NCBI GenBank assembly: GCA_013032095.1
Contig: WQBJ01000003.1
Span: 124,001-188,000, forward strand
DNA from: Ruegeria atlantica
Lineage (GTDB): Bacteria; Pseudomonadota; Alphaproteobacteria; Rhodobacterales; Rhodobacteraceae
DNA: 64,000 bases
Reading direction: 5' to 3'
Shown here in pieces: positions 1 through 8,746 of the stretch. Each line of letters begins with the position of its first letter. Positions within the stretch are counted from its first letter, which is position 1. The position numbers and the translations under genes are program-made. The notes below the pieces were generated by a model. That model saw only the letters and a program-made list of their open reading frames with translations. It made no database searches and had not been told where the DNA came from.

Positions 1-72
1 ATCCGTGGCCAAAGCCGCGTTTGCACCCAGCGCAAGGGCCATATAAAGGGGGATCAGACGAAATAGGCGCAT
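1..72 (-). CDS. Exported protein, N-terminal 24 residues only (possibly TlpA-type thioredoxin)
   Basis: Only the first 24 codons lie in the window; the gene runs off the left edge. Seen: the peptide starts [20 protein letters not shown] and continues LATD, a typical Sec signal peptide with a positive start, a hydrophobic core and an Ala-X-Ala type cleavage site. It is divergent from argH with only 21 bp between the start codons, so each promoter must lie partly inside the other gene. In Ruegeria relatives a TlpA-family thiol:disulfide interchange protein sits at this position; that identity is recalled synteny, not something these 24 residues show. Confidence 0.6.
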   Translation of the reverse strand, partial: MRLFRLIPLYMALALGANAALATD

Positions 73-93
73 ATCAACTCCGGGTTTTCTTAC

Positions 94-1482
94 ATGACCG
101 ATCAATCCTCGAACCAGATGTGGGGCGGCCGCTTTGCCGCCGGTCCAGACGCGATCATGGAGGCAATCAATGCCTCGATCGGGTTCGATCAGCGGATGGC
201 AGCCCAAGACATCGCAGGCTCGCGCGCCCATGCCGCCATGCTCGCGGCTACAGGCGTCATAAGTGATAGTGATGCAGAAGCTATTCGGGAAGGGCTGCTC
301 ACCGTTTTGTCAGAAATTCAGAACGGAGAATTTCAGTTCTCGACCGCGCTGGAAGACATCCATATGAACGTCGAGGCGCGTCTGAAAGAGGTGATCGGAG
401 AGCCCGCAGGTCGTTTGCACACGGGCCGTTCGCGTAACGATCAGGTTGCGACCGACTTCAAACTCTGGGTGCGTGATCAGTTGGACGCGGCAGAAACGGG
501 TCTTTTGGCCCTGATCCGCGCGCTTTTGGCGCAGGCCGAAGCGGGTGCGGATTGGGTCATGCCGGGCTTCACCCACCTGCAAACCGCGCAGCCAGTGACA
601 TGGGGCCATCACATGATGGCGTATGTCGAGATGTTTGGCCGTGATCTGAGCCGTGTCCGCGATGCCCGCGCCCGTATGAATGAATCTCCGCTGGGCGCTG
701 CGGCGCTGGCCGGCACGTCCTTCCCCATCGACCGCGAAATGACCGCCAAGGCGCTGGGCTTTGACCGCCCCGCCGCCAACTCGCTGGACGCGGTCAGCGA
801 CCGTGATTTTGCGCTGGAGTTCCTGTCGACGGCTTCGATCTGCGCCGTGCACCTGTCGCGCTTTGCCGAAGAACTGGTGATCTGGTCCTCGGCCCAGTTC
901 CGGTTCGTGACCCTTTCGGATCGGTTCTCAACCGGTTCGTCGATCATGCCGCAGAAGAAAAATCCCGACGCGGCGGAGCTGATCCGCGCCAAGGTGGGTC
1001 GGATTTACGGTGCCAATACCGCGCTGATGATGGTGATGAAGGGCCTGCCACTGGCTTATTCCAAGGACATGCAGGAAGACAAAGAACAGGTCTTTGACGC
1101 CGCCGACAACTGGATGCTGGCGCTGGCCGCGATGGAAGGCATGGTCAAGGACATGACCGCTAATTGCGAAAGCCTTGCCGCCGCTGCCGGGTCGGGTTTC
1201 TCGACCGCGACCGATCTGGCCGACTGGTTGGTCCGGGTGCTGGGCCTGCCGTTCCGCGATGCGCACCACGTAACGGGATCGCTGGTGGCAATGGCCGAGA
1301 GCAAGGGCTGCGACCTGCCGGACCTGACCCTGGAAGACATGCAATCGGTTCACGCCGATATCACGGATGATGTCTATTCTGTCCTTACCGTCGAAAATTC
1401 GGTAAACTCGCGTCAGTCTTATGGCGGCACGGCACCAGATCAGGTGCGGGCCCAAATCAAGCGATGGAAGGCGCTGGTGTGA
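94..1482 (+). CDS. argH: Argininosuccinate lyase
   Basis: Last step of arginine biosynthesis: cytosolic cleavage of argininosuccinate to arginine and fumarate. The 462-residue length is normal for the family. The fumarase/aspartase superfamily signature [11 protein letters not shown] is at about residues 281-291 and supplies the catalytic serine loop; the N-terminus [14 protein letters not shown] and the HTGRSRNDQ substrate loop near residue 109 are also typical of ArgH. The ATG at 94 is the only start that keeps the WGGRF motif at the usual distance. The stop codon overlaps the next start by one base (TGATG), which suggests coupled translation with the small lipoprotein gene downstream. Confidence 0.97.
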   Translation: MTDQSSNQMWGGRFAAGPDAIMEAINASIGFDQRMAAQDIAGSRAHAAMLAATGVISDSDAEAIREGLLTVLSEIQNGEFQFSTALEDIHMNVEARLKEVIGEPAGRLHTGRSRNDQVATDFKLWVRDQLDAAETGLLALIRALLAQAEAGADWVMPGFTHLQTAQPVTWGHHMMAYVEMFGRDLSRVRDARARMNESPLGAAALAGTSFPIDREMTAKALGFDRPAANSLDAVSDRDFALEFLSTASICAVHLSRFAEELVIWSSAQFRFVTLSDRFSTGSSIMPQKKNPDAAELIRAKVGRIYGANTALMMVMKGLPLAYSKDMQEDKEQVFDAADNWMLALAAMEGMVKDMTANCESLAAAAGSGFSTATDLADWLVRVLGLPFRDAHHVTGSLVAMAESKGCDLPDLTLEDMQSVHADITDDVYSVLTVENSVNSRQSYGGTAPDQVRAQIKRWKALV

Positions 1483-1664
1483 TGTTTCTTGTGCGCATAG
1501 CAGTGATCGTGGCGGCCGGATTCGCTCTGGCAGGTTGCGGTGCAGACGGGGAGCCGGTGCAGCCAACCGCAAGCCTGGGTGTCGGTGTTGGTTCCAGCGG
1601 AACCCATGTCGGCGGAGGCGTCGGTCTGCGGCGCGGAGGTCTAGGGATTTATTTGGGCGTCTAA
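1482..1664 (+). CDS. Small lipoprotein (LptM/YifL-like), 60 residues
   Basis: The 60-residue product starts [20 protein letters not shown], with a clear lipobox LAGC at residues 16-19, so it should be exported and lipidated on Cys19. After the cysteine comes GADGEPVQP, which resembles the GCGxKGPLxxP pattern of the LptM/YifL small lipoproteins usually encoded just ahead of lysA or dapF; here lysA follows 0.7 kb downstream. The rest is Gly/Val-rich. An upstream in-frame ATG at 1464 lies inside argH; the ATG at 1482 is preferred because it gives a compact signal peptide and a TGATG overlap with the argH stop. LptM in E. coli assists LptD assembly; whether this protein does so is inference. Confidence 0.75.
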   Translation: MFLVRIAVIVAAGFALAGCGADGEPVQPTASLGVGVGSSGTHVGGGVGLRRGGLGIYLGV

Positions 1665-1748
1665 CGTCCGAGTTGTTTTTTATCAACCGAATGCCCATTT
1701 TCTGGGCATGACCGGCCCTGGCCAGAACTCCTGTTAAAGAAGACCTCT

Positions 1749-1898
1749 ATGAGAATTACCGGCTTGATACTGACCCTCGTCGTGCTCGCGGCCTGCGATC
1801 CTTCTTACAAACCTAGCCCCGAACCTGAAACGAATTCGGGTGGGTCCGGCGTGTCGATCTCGGGCTACGGACGGGTTGGCGTGTCGACAACCAAATAG
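1749..1898 (+). CDS. Very small lipoprotein, 49 residues
   Basis: A short reading frame encoding MRITGLILTLVVLAACDPSY followed by a Pro/Glu then Gly/Ser-rich tail ending GVSTTK. The lipobox LAAC at residues 13-16 with a short basic-hydrophobic leader is a textbook lipoprotein signal. Its architecture (short leader, Cys, Pro/Gly-rich tail with a Gly-Val repeat) mirrors the preceding lipoprotein at 1482, so the two may be an ancient tandem pair. A perfect 7-bp stem-loop lies between them at 1691-1709. No strong ribosome-binding site is visible, which lowers confidence. Function unknown. Confidence 0.55.
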   Translation: MRITGLILTLVVLAACDPSYKPSPEPETNSGGSGVSISGYGRVGVSTTK

Positions 1899-2376
1899 CG
1901 AATTCTCCAGCCTATGTAGAGCCGTTGGTCTGATGACACCGTCCAGATCAGGTGTTCTGAGGGGATAGCCTTCATCTCGAGAACGGGCGCATCGTTCGCG
2001 CGGAAAGCCTCGTGTCTGAAGTCCAGGAACGTTAGCTTCCGGGGTATCTGCTTCGGGAAATGATACCGCAGCATTCAGACATTTATGCGCTCACCGATGG
2101 ATCGGTCGCCGGGACGGTCCGCATGGCGACATTAGGCATCGGTGATTGTCCTCGGTTTTTTTTATGCCATTTGGAAGAATCCCGGTCACACACAGTATCA
2201 GAATTCGACTGGCAAACCGTTCATGACCGATGAACATTCCGCCAAGTTTGAAGCCGCCAGGCGCATATCTAGAAATTCTGGAACAGCCTTCGCGAAGAGG
2301 CAAAACTGCACAGGTGATCCAATTCTATTGCAATTGATCTTGCGCTCGACCGGGTGTTGCATCTAGTCGAGTACCC
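1899..2376. other. 478-bp intergenic stretch before lysA, no convincing gene
   Basis: No reading frame here has a good start, ribosome-binding site and recognisable product. A minus-strand frame at 1865-2074 (69 codons) and a plus-strand frame at 2142-2366 (74 codons) are open and look moderately protein-like, but each has a stop directly upstream or lacks a Shine-Dalgarno sequence, and the first overlaps the 49-residue lipoprotein. The stretch is more A+T-rich than its surroundings. It may hold the lysA promoter and decayed coding sequence. Confidence 0.4.
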
Positions 2377-3642
2377 ATGGATCACTTTCTCTACCGCGAC
2401 GGCGCGCTGCACGCCGAGGATGTCCCGATCTCCGAAATCGCTGCCGCGGTCGGAACGCCGTTTTATGTCTATTCGACGGCGACCTTGTTGCGGCATTTCC
2501 AACTGTTCGATGACGCGTTGGAGGGGACCGACCACCTTGTTTGCTATGCAATGAAGGCGGCTAGCAATCAGGCGATCCTGAAAACGCTGGCGCAGGCGGG
2601 GGCCGGGATGGACGTGGTCTCGGGCGGCGAGTATCTGCGCGCCAAGGCGGCAGGTGTCCCGGGTGACAAGATCGTGTTTTCGGGTGTCGGCAAAACTGCC
2701 GATGAAATCCGGACTACGCTGAGCGGCGGCATCCGCCAGTTTAACGTCGAATCCGAGCCCGAGATGGAGGTGATCAACGCGGTCGCGCTGGAATTGGGTG
2801 TGATCGCTCCGATCACTGTCCGGGTGAACCCGGATGTGGACGCCAAGACCCACGCCAAGATCGCAACCGGCAAGTCCGAGAACAAGTTCGGCATTCCGAT
2901 CGCGCGCGCGTCCGAAGTTTACGCCCACGCGGCAACTCTGCCGGGGTTGGAGGTAATTGGGATCGACGTCCATATCGGTTCGCAACTGACCGAACTGGAG
3001 CCGTTCGAACTGGCCTACACCAAAGTCGCCGAACTGACCGAACATTTGCGCGCCGAGGGGCACAATATCCGCCGCCTCGATCTGGGTGGTGGGCTGGGCA
3101 TTCCCTATACCCGCGCCAATGACGCGCCCCCCCTGCCGGTGGAATACGGCGCGTTGATCAAGAAGACGCTGGGCCATCTGAATTGCGAGATCGAGATCGA
3201 ACCCGGCCGTCTGATCGCAGGCAATGCGGGCTTGATGGTCAGTAAAGTGATCTACGTGAAATCCGGTGAGGGTCGTGATTTCCTGATTCTCGATGGGGCC
3301 ATGAATGACCTGATTCGGCCGGCGATGTACGAGGCGCACCATGATATCGTTGCTGTTCAGGAACCCGCTCCGGGTGTTGAACAACAGCCTTACGACATCG
3401 TCGGCCCGGTGTGTGAAACCGGCGACACCTTTGCAAAACAGCGTAACATGCCACCGCTGACTCCCGGTGATCTGGTCGCGTTCCGCAGCGCCGGAGCCTA
3501 TGGCGCGGTGATGGCCAGCGAATACAATACCCGCCCCCTGATCCCCGAAGTTTTGGTGCATGGGGATCAATTTGCAGTTATTCGTGAACGCCCAAGCTTT
3601 GACGAAATCATAAACCGCGATACCATACCTGAGTGGCTCTGA
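2377..3642 (+). CDS. lysA: Diaminopimelate decarboxylase
   Basis: PLP-dependent decarboxylation of meso-diaminopimelate to L-lysine, the last lysine step. The 421 residues match the family. Seen: CYAMKAASN with the PLP-binding Lys60, the glycine loop LDLGGGLGIPY around residue 235, EIEPGRLIAGNAG near 275, and the C-terminal GPVCETGD and GAYGAVMASEYN motifs that complete the active site across the dimer. The N-terminus MDHFLYRDG is the usual start in this group. The downstream TIGR02302 gene is on the same strand after 36 bp containing a strong hairpin. Confidence 0.97.
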   Translation: MDHFLYRDGALHAEDVPISEIAAAVGTPFYVYSTATLLRHFQLFDDALEGTDHLVCYAMKAASNQAILKTLAQAGAGMDVVSGGEYLRAKAAGVPGDKIVFSGVGKTADEIRTTLSGGIRQFNVESEPEMEVINAVALELGVIAPITVRVNPDVDAKTHAKIATGKSENKFGIPIARASEVYAHAATLPGLEVIGIDVHIGSQLTELEPFELAYTKVAELTEHLRAEGHNIRRLDLGGGLGIPYTRANDAPPLPVEYGALIKKTLGHLNCEIEIEPGRLIAGNAGLMVSKVIYVKSGEGRDFLILDGAMNDLIRPAMYEAHHDIVAVQEPAPGVEQQPYDIVGPVCETGDTFAKQRNMPPLTPGDLVAFRSAGAYGAVMASEYNTRPLIPEVLVHGDQFAVIRERPSFDEIINRDTIPEWL

Positions 3643-3654
3643 CGCGATGACCGT

Positions 3655-3677
3655 GCGGGCCTGTTCAGGAGGCCCGC
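3655..3677 (+). promoter_or_regulatory. Perfect 7-bp hairpin overlapping the ribosome-binding site of the next gene
   Basis: GCGGGCC (3655-3661) and GGCCCGC (3671-3677) form a perfect stem around a 9-base loop. The AGGAGG Shine-Dalgarno sequence of the gene starting at 3679 (3667-3672) sits in the loop and the first bases of the right arm. No T-run follows, so it is a poor intrinsic terminator for lysA. A 12-codon ATG frame at 3647-3682 runs through the hairpin and ends in TTGA overlapping the TTG start. Confidence 0.45.
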
Positions 3678-3678
3678 C

Positions 3679-6225
3679 TTGACCGCAAGACCGACCCTGC
3701 CGATCCCAAGACTTTCCCTGTGGCTCACGCATGCAGGAATGCTGGCCGAGCAGGTTTTGCGTGCTTTTTGGCCATTTTTCTCGATTGTCATGGCGATTCT
3801 GGCCGTTTTGATGCTGGGGTTGCAAGATCACGTACCGGTTGAAGTGGTCTGGGCTGTAGGTGCGGTGGCAGGCCTTGGTCTGCTGACGACGCTGGCTTGG
3901 GGTATTCGGCGATTCCACCTGCCCGGCCGGGCTGAGGCGCTCATGCGGTTGGATGAATCCCTGCCGGGACGCCCAATTCAGGCGTTGGTGGACGACCAGG
4001 CTATCGGCGCGATGGATGTGGATTCGGTGGCTCTTTGGCACGCGCATCAGTCCCGTATGGCGCAGAAGGTAGCGCGGGCTGAACCGGTCAGACCTGATCT
4101 GAGGTTAGCGGACCGAGATCCGTATGCGCTGCGCTATTCCGCCTTGTTGGCGTTAGTGATTGCCGTACTGTTTGGTTCCTTCTGGCGTATTGGCTCGGTG
4201 GCAGAAATGACACCGGGCGCGGCCGTGGCCGGGCAGGGGCCTAGCTGGGAAGGCTGGGTGGAACCTCCGCGCTATACCGGACTGCCGACGTTGTATCTGG
4301 CGGATCAGTCCGACCCGACATTGTTGGTACCGCAAGGTAGCCGTGTCACATTGCGATTCTACGGAGAGGTCGGCGCCCATAGCCTGACCGAGACTACCTC
4401 TCCTTTGGGCGCTCAAGGCGCGACCGAGCCGGAACAGGAATTTGTTACCGAACGCTCGGGGCAGTTGGTGATTGACGGTCCCGCAGGTCAGGATTGGACA
4501 TTGAACATCATTACTGACAATCCACCACAAATTGCTGTGGCCGATAGTGCTGAAGCTGAGGCTGGCGGACAAATGGAACTACCCTTTGCCGCCAGCGATG
4601 ACTACGGCGTCGTTTCCGGTTCAGCTGTGCTCGAGTTGGATTTACCTGCTGTCGATCGCCGCTATGGCTTGATGGCCGAGCCCGAATCGCGAGACGTGAT
4701 TGAAGTTGAGTTGCCGATGCCGATCACCGGCGATCGGGCCGATTTCACCGAAGACTTTATCGAGGATTTCTCACAGCACCCTTGGGCCCATCTGCCGGTG
4801 AAGATCACTCTGATGGCGCGAGATGCAGCGGATCAGGAGTCTCAGTCCGAACCTTATACGACCAAGCTTCCTGCGCGCCGGTTTTTTGATCCGCTGGCTG
4901 CGGCAGTGATTGAACAGCGGCGCGACCTGCTCTGGACGCGCCAGAACGCGCCGCGGGTTGCGCAGATTCTGCGCGCAGTCTCGCACTTGCCCGAAGATGT
5001 CTTCCGCTCGGACACCGCGTACCTACGCTTGCGCGTGGCCCTTCGCCGGTTAGAGGCTTTTACCGACTATGGGCTGACCCAAAATCAGCAGGAAGAAATT
5101 GCGCAGGCGTTATGGGATTTGGCCGTCATTATCGAAGAGGGCACGCTGGCTGATGCGTTGGAGCGTATGCGCCGGGCACAGGAACGTCTGTCCGAGGCGA
5201 TGAAAAACGGCGCTACCGATGAAGAGATTGCCGAGCTAATGCAGGAATTGCGTGAGGCGACACAGGATTACCTGCGTCAGCTTCAGCGCTTGGCACAGGA
5301 AAACGGTGATTTTGACGAAAACCAGCAGGGCCAGAACGGCGAAACCATGCAGATGACGCAGGACGACCTGCAACGCATGATGGACCGAATTCAGGAATTG
5401 ATGGAACAGGGCCGCATGGCCGAGGCGCAGCAGGCGCTGGAAGAGTTCCAACAGATGATGGAGAACATGCGCATCACCCAAGGCCAGGGTCAGGGCCAGC
5501 AGTCCGAGGGCCAGCAAGCGATGGAGGGGTTGGCCGAAACCCTGCGCGAACAACAGGGCCTCAGCGATCAGGCGTTCCGCGATCTGCAAGAACAGTTCAA
5601 CCCTGGCGCACAGGCCGGTGAAAGTGAGGGCAACGAAGGTCGCAGTGGCGGCCTGGGTCGTGGCCAGAGCCACGAGGGTCAAGGCGGCCAGGGTCAGGGC
5701 ACTGATCAGGCGGATGGCGGTGGTCAACAAGGCCAGGGCTCGCTGGCTGATCGTCAGCAGGCGCTGCGTGATGAGCTGGGACGACAGCAACAGAACCTAC
5801 CCGGTGCCGGAACGCCCGAAGGCGAAGCTGCGCGCGACGCGCTGGGACGTGCCGGCCGTGCCATGGACGAGGCTGAAGATGCGCTGCGCGGCGATGACCT
5901 GGCCGAAGCTATCGACCGCCAGTCCGAAGCGATGGAAGCCCTGCGTGAAGGCATGCGCTCATTGGGTGAAGCTTTGGCCCAGAACCAGCAGAACCAGCCG
6001 GGTCAGGGTTCGCAAGAAGGCGATATGCAGGCCACCAACCGCGATCCGCTGGGCCGCAGTCCCGGCGCGAACGGATCGATTTCGACCGATGACAATCTGC
6101 TACAGGGCGAGGATGTCTATCGTCGCGCGCGGGAATTGCTGGACGAAATCCGCCGCCGCACCGGTGAAACGGACCGCCCTCAAATCGAGTTGGAATACCT
6201 TAAACGCCTATTGGAGCGGTTCTAA
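3679..6225 (+). CDS. TIGR02302 / DUF4175 family membrane protein
   Basis: An 848-residue protein of a family described as alphaproteobacterial TIGR02302 (DUF4175), function unknown. Seen: two hydrophobic helices at about residues 28-75, another near 155-172, then a long soluble part. Residues about 530-780 are low-complexity and rich in Gln, Gly, Glu and Met (QGQGQGQQSEGQQ-like runs), followed by DDNLLQGEDVYRRARELLDEIRRRTGE and a basic C-terminus. The start is a TTG at 3679, chosen because AGGAGG lies 7 bases upstream and no in-frame ATG or GTG exists before it. It is probably an inner-membrane protein with a large periplasmic or cytoplasmic coiled region. Any envelope role is inference. Confidence 0.88.
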   Translation: MTARPTLPIPRLSLWLTHAGMLAEQVLRAFWPFFSIVMAILAVLMLGLQDHVPVEVVWAVGAVAGLGLLTTLAWGIRRFHLPGRAEALMRLDESLPGRPIQALVDDQAIGAMDVDSVALWHAHQSRMAQKVARAEPVRPDLRLADRDPYALRYSALLALVIAVLFGSFWRIGSVAEMTPGAAVAGQGPSWEGWVEPPRYTGLPTLYLADQSDPTLLVPQGSRVTLRFYGEVGAHSLTETTSPLGAQGATEPEQEFVTERSGQLVIDGPAGQDWTLNIITDNPPQIAVADSAEAEAGGQMELPFAASDDYGVVSGSAVLELDLPAVDRRYGLMAEPESRDVIEVELPMPITGDRADFTEDFIEDFSQHPWAHLPVKITLMARDAADQESQSEPYTTKLPARRFFDPLAAAVIEQRRDLLWTRQNAPRVAQILRAVSHLPEDVFRSDTAYLRLRVALRRLEAFTDYGLTQNQQEEIAQALWDLAVIIEEGTLADALERMRRAQERLSEAMKNGATDEEIAELMQELREATQDYLRQLQRLAQENGDFDENQQGQNGETMQMTQDDLQRMMDRIQELMEQGRMAEAQQALEEFQQMMENMRITQGQGQGQQSEGQQAMEGLAETLREQQGLSDQAFRDLQEQFNPGAQAGESEGNEGRSGGLGRGQSHEGQGGQGQGTDQADGGGQQGQGSLADRQQALRDELGRQQQNLPGAGTPEGEAARDALGRAGRAMDEAEDALRGDDLAEAIDRQSEAMEALREGMRSLGEALAQNQQNQPGQGSQEGDMQATNRDPLGRSPGANGSISTDDNLLQGEDVYRRARELLDEIRRRTGETDRPQIELEYLKRLLERF

Positions 6226-6230
6226 CCGGG

Positions 6231-6989
6231 TTAGTTCTGTGCTGCACCCGAGGTCTGCGTCTCAAGCCATATCCGCGCCTGATCTACCAACGAGACATAC
6301 GGTGTCAGGATCGGTTCAGCTTGCGGGACGGCTTCACTGATCTTCTGAGCGTTGCCGTAAATCAGCAGCAGGATAACGCCCACAATCAGAACTAGCGCAA
6401 ATCCGCGCAAGAACCCGCCGCCCGATCTGTGGGGCGTGAGGTCCTCGACCTCGGGTTTAGCGTTATCGCTGCGCAGGCTGGAATTGATCGCCTCAACATC
6501 CGGCAATGCGCCCTTTTGGCGTATATTCGCAGGGCGTTCCGAGGGAGGCACGTATTCGACCGAGCGTTTGGGTTCGGGATCAGGCGGGGCGTCCAGCGCC
6601 AGATCGGGCTGGATTTCAAGGCTGCCGCCTTCCTTGGCACGCAGGTCCGCTTCTCGAGCGGCTTCTTCCTTGAGGATATTGGCGACTGCCGGGTCGATAC
6701 TTTTGCTGCCAGCTTGTGTTTCGGGTTCCGGCGCGGGCTCTGCCGCTATTTCGGGGGCAGGAGCAGGTGCTTCCTCTACCGCTTCAGGTTCTTCAAGTTC
6801 CGCTTCAGGTTTAGGCGCTGGGGCTTCCTCAGCAACCGGTTCAACCGCTTCTTCGGGCAACAGCTCCGGGTGCTTGGCCTGAAACCAGGTCTTCTCGCAG
6901 TTCGAACACTGAACGTCGCGACCTTCTTCCGGAATAACTTCGTCTGGCACTTCATACTGAGCACCGCAATTCGGACACGTAAGACGCAT
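6231..6989 (-). CDS. MJ0042-type zinc-ribbon membrane protein
   Basis: A 252-residue protein whose N-terminus is MRLTCPNCGAQYEVPDEVIP, with Cys5, Cys8, Cys28 and Cys31 forming the MJ0042-type zinc ribbon. Residues about 45-110 are an acidic Glu/Pro/Ala-rich linker, and a single transmembrane helix (FALVLIVGVILLLIYG) is at about residues 203-218, leaving a short C-terminal segment outside. The topology is therefore cytoplasmic zinc ribbon, flexible linker, membrane anchor. It is convergent with the TIGR02302 gene (5 bp apart) and divergent from ftsE. Homologues are often encoded beside ftsEX in this order of bacteria (recalled); function unknown. Confidence 0.85.
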   Translation of the reverse strand: MRLTCPNCGAQYEVPDEVIPEEGRDVQCSNCEKTWFQAKHPELLPEEAVEPVAEEAPAPKPEAELEEPEAVEEAPAPAPEIAAEPAPEPETQAGSKSIDPAVANILKEEAAREADLRAKEGGSLEIQPDLALDAPPDPEPKRSVEYVPPSERPANIRQKGALPDVEAINSSLRSDNAKPEVEDLTPHRSGGGFLRGFALVLIVGVILLLIYGNAQKISEAVPQAEPILTPYVSLVDQARIWLETQTSGAAQN

Positions 6990-7172
6990 ACTGCCTCCTG
7001 CTCGGGACCTGGGCCCGATAATAGTTTTTTCAGGGATGATATTCCGTTAAGGCCTGACCGCAAAGGGTGTTTTCGGTTTCGCAGCATAAGTGTCACCAAT
7101 TCGACCCGGTGCAGGCATTGAAACCATAACCGCGCTCGGGCAAGAAGGGCGACAACTAAAACGGGGGCCCTT

Positions 7173-7850
7173 GTGATCGAGCTGGAAAATGTCAGCTACA
7201 CTTATGGCGGTGGGGAGCTGCTGAGTGATGTTTCCCTGCAGTTGCAGCCGGGATCGTTTCACTTTCTGACCGGTCCGTCAGGTGCGGGTAAAACCACCTT
7301 GCTCAAGCTCTGCTATGGCGCGTTGCTGCCCACATCGGGCCGGCTCAGCGCTTTTGACGAAGACATTGCTTGGTTGGATCGCGATCAGATGGCCTTTTTA
7401 CGTCGCCGGATCGGTGTTGTTCATCAGGATTGCCGGTTTCTGGATCATATGACCGTGGCCGAGAATGTGGCCTTGCCGCTGATGGTGTCGGGACAAGCCG
7501 AGACTGCAAAGCGAGAAGATTTGAGCGAATTGTTGTCCTGGGTTGGGTTGGGATCTCGCCTGGACGCGCATCCGCCGGAACTGTCGGGGGGTGAGCGTCA
7601 GCGCGCCGCGCTTGCCCGCGCTGTGATCCTGTCGCCGGATGTGGTGCTGGCGGATGAACCCACCGGCAACGTTGATTGGGAGATGTCGCAACGTCTGCTG
7701 CGCCTGTTGGTCGAACTGAACAAGATGGGCAAGACCGTGCTGATCGCCACCCATGACCTGAGCCTGATCCGCGCCGCGAAAAGCCAGGTTCAAGCACGCG
7801 TTCTACGAATCTCGCAGCGTCAGATTCAACTGGCGGGGGCGGATCTATGA
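7173..7850 (+). CDS. ftsE: Cell-division ATP-binding protein FtsE
   Basis: ATPase of the FtsEX complex, which couples ATP hydrolysis at the septum to activation of peptidoglycan hydrolases. The 225 residues match FtsE. Seen: Walker A GPSGAGKTT near residue 36, ABC signature LSGGERQRAALARA near 138, Walker B VVLADEPTGNVD near 158 and the H-loop ATHD near 192. The start is GTG at 7173, preceded by a G-rich stretch. The last four bases overlap the ftsX start (ATGA), so the pair is translationally coupled. Confidence 0.95.
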   Translation: MIELENVSYTYGGGELLSDVSLQLQPGSFHFLTGPSGAGKTTLLKLCYGALLPTSGRLSAFDEDIAWLDRDQMAFLRRRIGVVHQDCRFLDHMTVAENVALPLMVSGQAETAKREDLSELLSWVGLGSRLDAHPPELSGGERQRAALARAVILSPDVVLADEPTGNVDWEMSQRLLRLLVELNKMGKTVLIATHDLSLIRAAKSQVQARVLRISQRQIQLAGADL

Positions 7851-8746
7851 GCAAGGGAATGATCCGGAATCTGCTGCAAAGGGATGCACGCGCCGACCGC
7901 GTCGTGCCGCCCACCGGCTATACCGCGCATCTGACTCTGTTCGTGTCAGGCGCGATGGCTTTTCTGGCGGTGTTTGCGTTGGCCTTGTCTCTGGCCTCGG
8001 GGCGGTTGGCCGATCGTTGGGCGACTGAGCTTGCCGGCGCTGCGACCCTACGCATCAACGCGCCCGCAGATCAGCTTGCGGCCCAGACCGAAGCTGCCTT
8101 GACCGTACTAGGCCAAACCCCCGGCATTGCCTCGGCCCGGGCCTTGACGACCGAGGAACAGGGCGCGCTGCTGTCCCCTTGGTTCGGACCCGACTTGCCG
8201 CTGGATACGTTACCTATCCCTCAACTGATCGAAATCATCGAAGGTGAGCCGGGTCTGGATGCCGTCGGTCTGCGTCTGCGGCTTGGGGCTGAAGTGCCAG
8301 GCGCGGTGCTGGACGATCACACCCGTTGGCGTGAACCGTTGGTGGATGCGGCGACCTCACTGCGTCGGCTGGGCTGGGTTTCGATCCTGCTCATAGGTGG
8401 GGCGACGGCGGCGATGATCACGCTGGCGGCAAATGCCTCGCTGGCCGCCAATGCGCAAATCATTGAAGTGTTGCGTCTGGTCGGTGCCCGCGACCGGTTT
8501 ATCGCTCGGGCCTTTGTCCGGCGTTTTACCTACCGGGCTTTCTTCGGCGCTGTGGTCGGGGTTCTGCTGGGCATGACCGGCGTGCTGCTGCTGCCCGAAG
8601 CCTCGGATGAGGGCGGGTTTCTGACCGGTCTGGGGTTTCAGGGAATCGGCTGGCTGTTGCCCGCGCTGATACCCCTGCTGGGCGCGGCGGTTGCCTTTTT
8701 GGCAACCTGGACCGCTGCCAGCCGTAAATTGAAGGAGCTTTCGTGA
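7847..8746 (+). CDS. ftsX: Cell-division permease-like protein FtsX
   Basis: Membrane partner of FtsE. The 299-residue product has one hydrophobic helix near residues 28-50, an extracytoplasmic loop of about 110 residues with no hydrophobic run, then three further helices around 175-195, 225-250 and 265-290, the FtsX/MacB-like permease layout. It overlaps ftsE by 4 bp and the following acyltransferase gene by 1 bp, so ftsE, ftsX and the acyltransferase look like one transcription unit. Confidence 0.93.
   Translation: MSKGMIRNLLQRDARADRVVPPTGYTAHLTLFVSGAMAFLAVFALALSLASGRLADRWATELAGAATLRINAPADQLAAQTEAALTVLGQTPGIASARALTTEEQGALLSPWFGPDLPLDTLPIPQLIEIIEGEPGLDAVGLRLRLGAEVPGAVLDDHTRWREPLVDAATSLRRLGWVSILLIGGATAAMITLAANASLAANAQIIEVLRLVGARDRFIARAFVRRFTYRAFFGAVVGVLLGMTGVLLLPEASDEGGFLTGLGFQGIGWLLPALIPLLGAAVAFLATWTAASRKLKELS

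Noticed and set aside
5618-6340. 240-codon frame overlapping the low-complexity end of the TIGR02302 gene
   Set aside because: Arg/Trp-rich shadow frame of the Gln/Gly-rich region; not protein-like.
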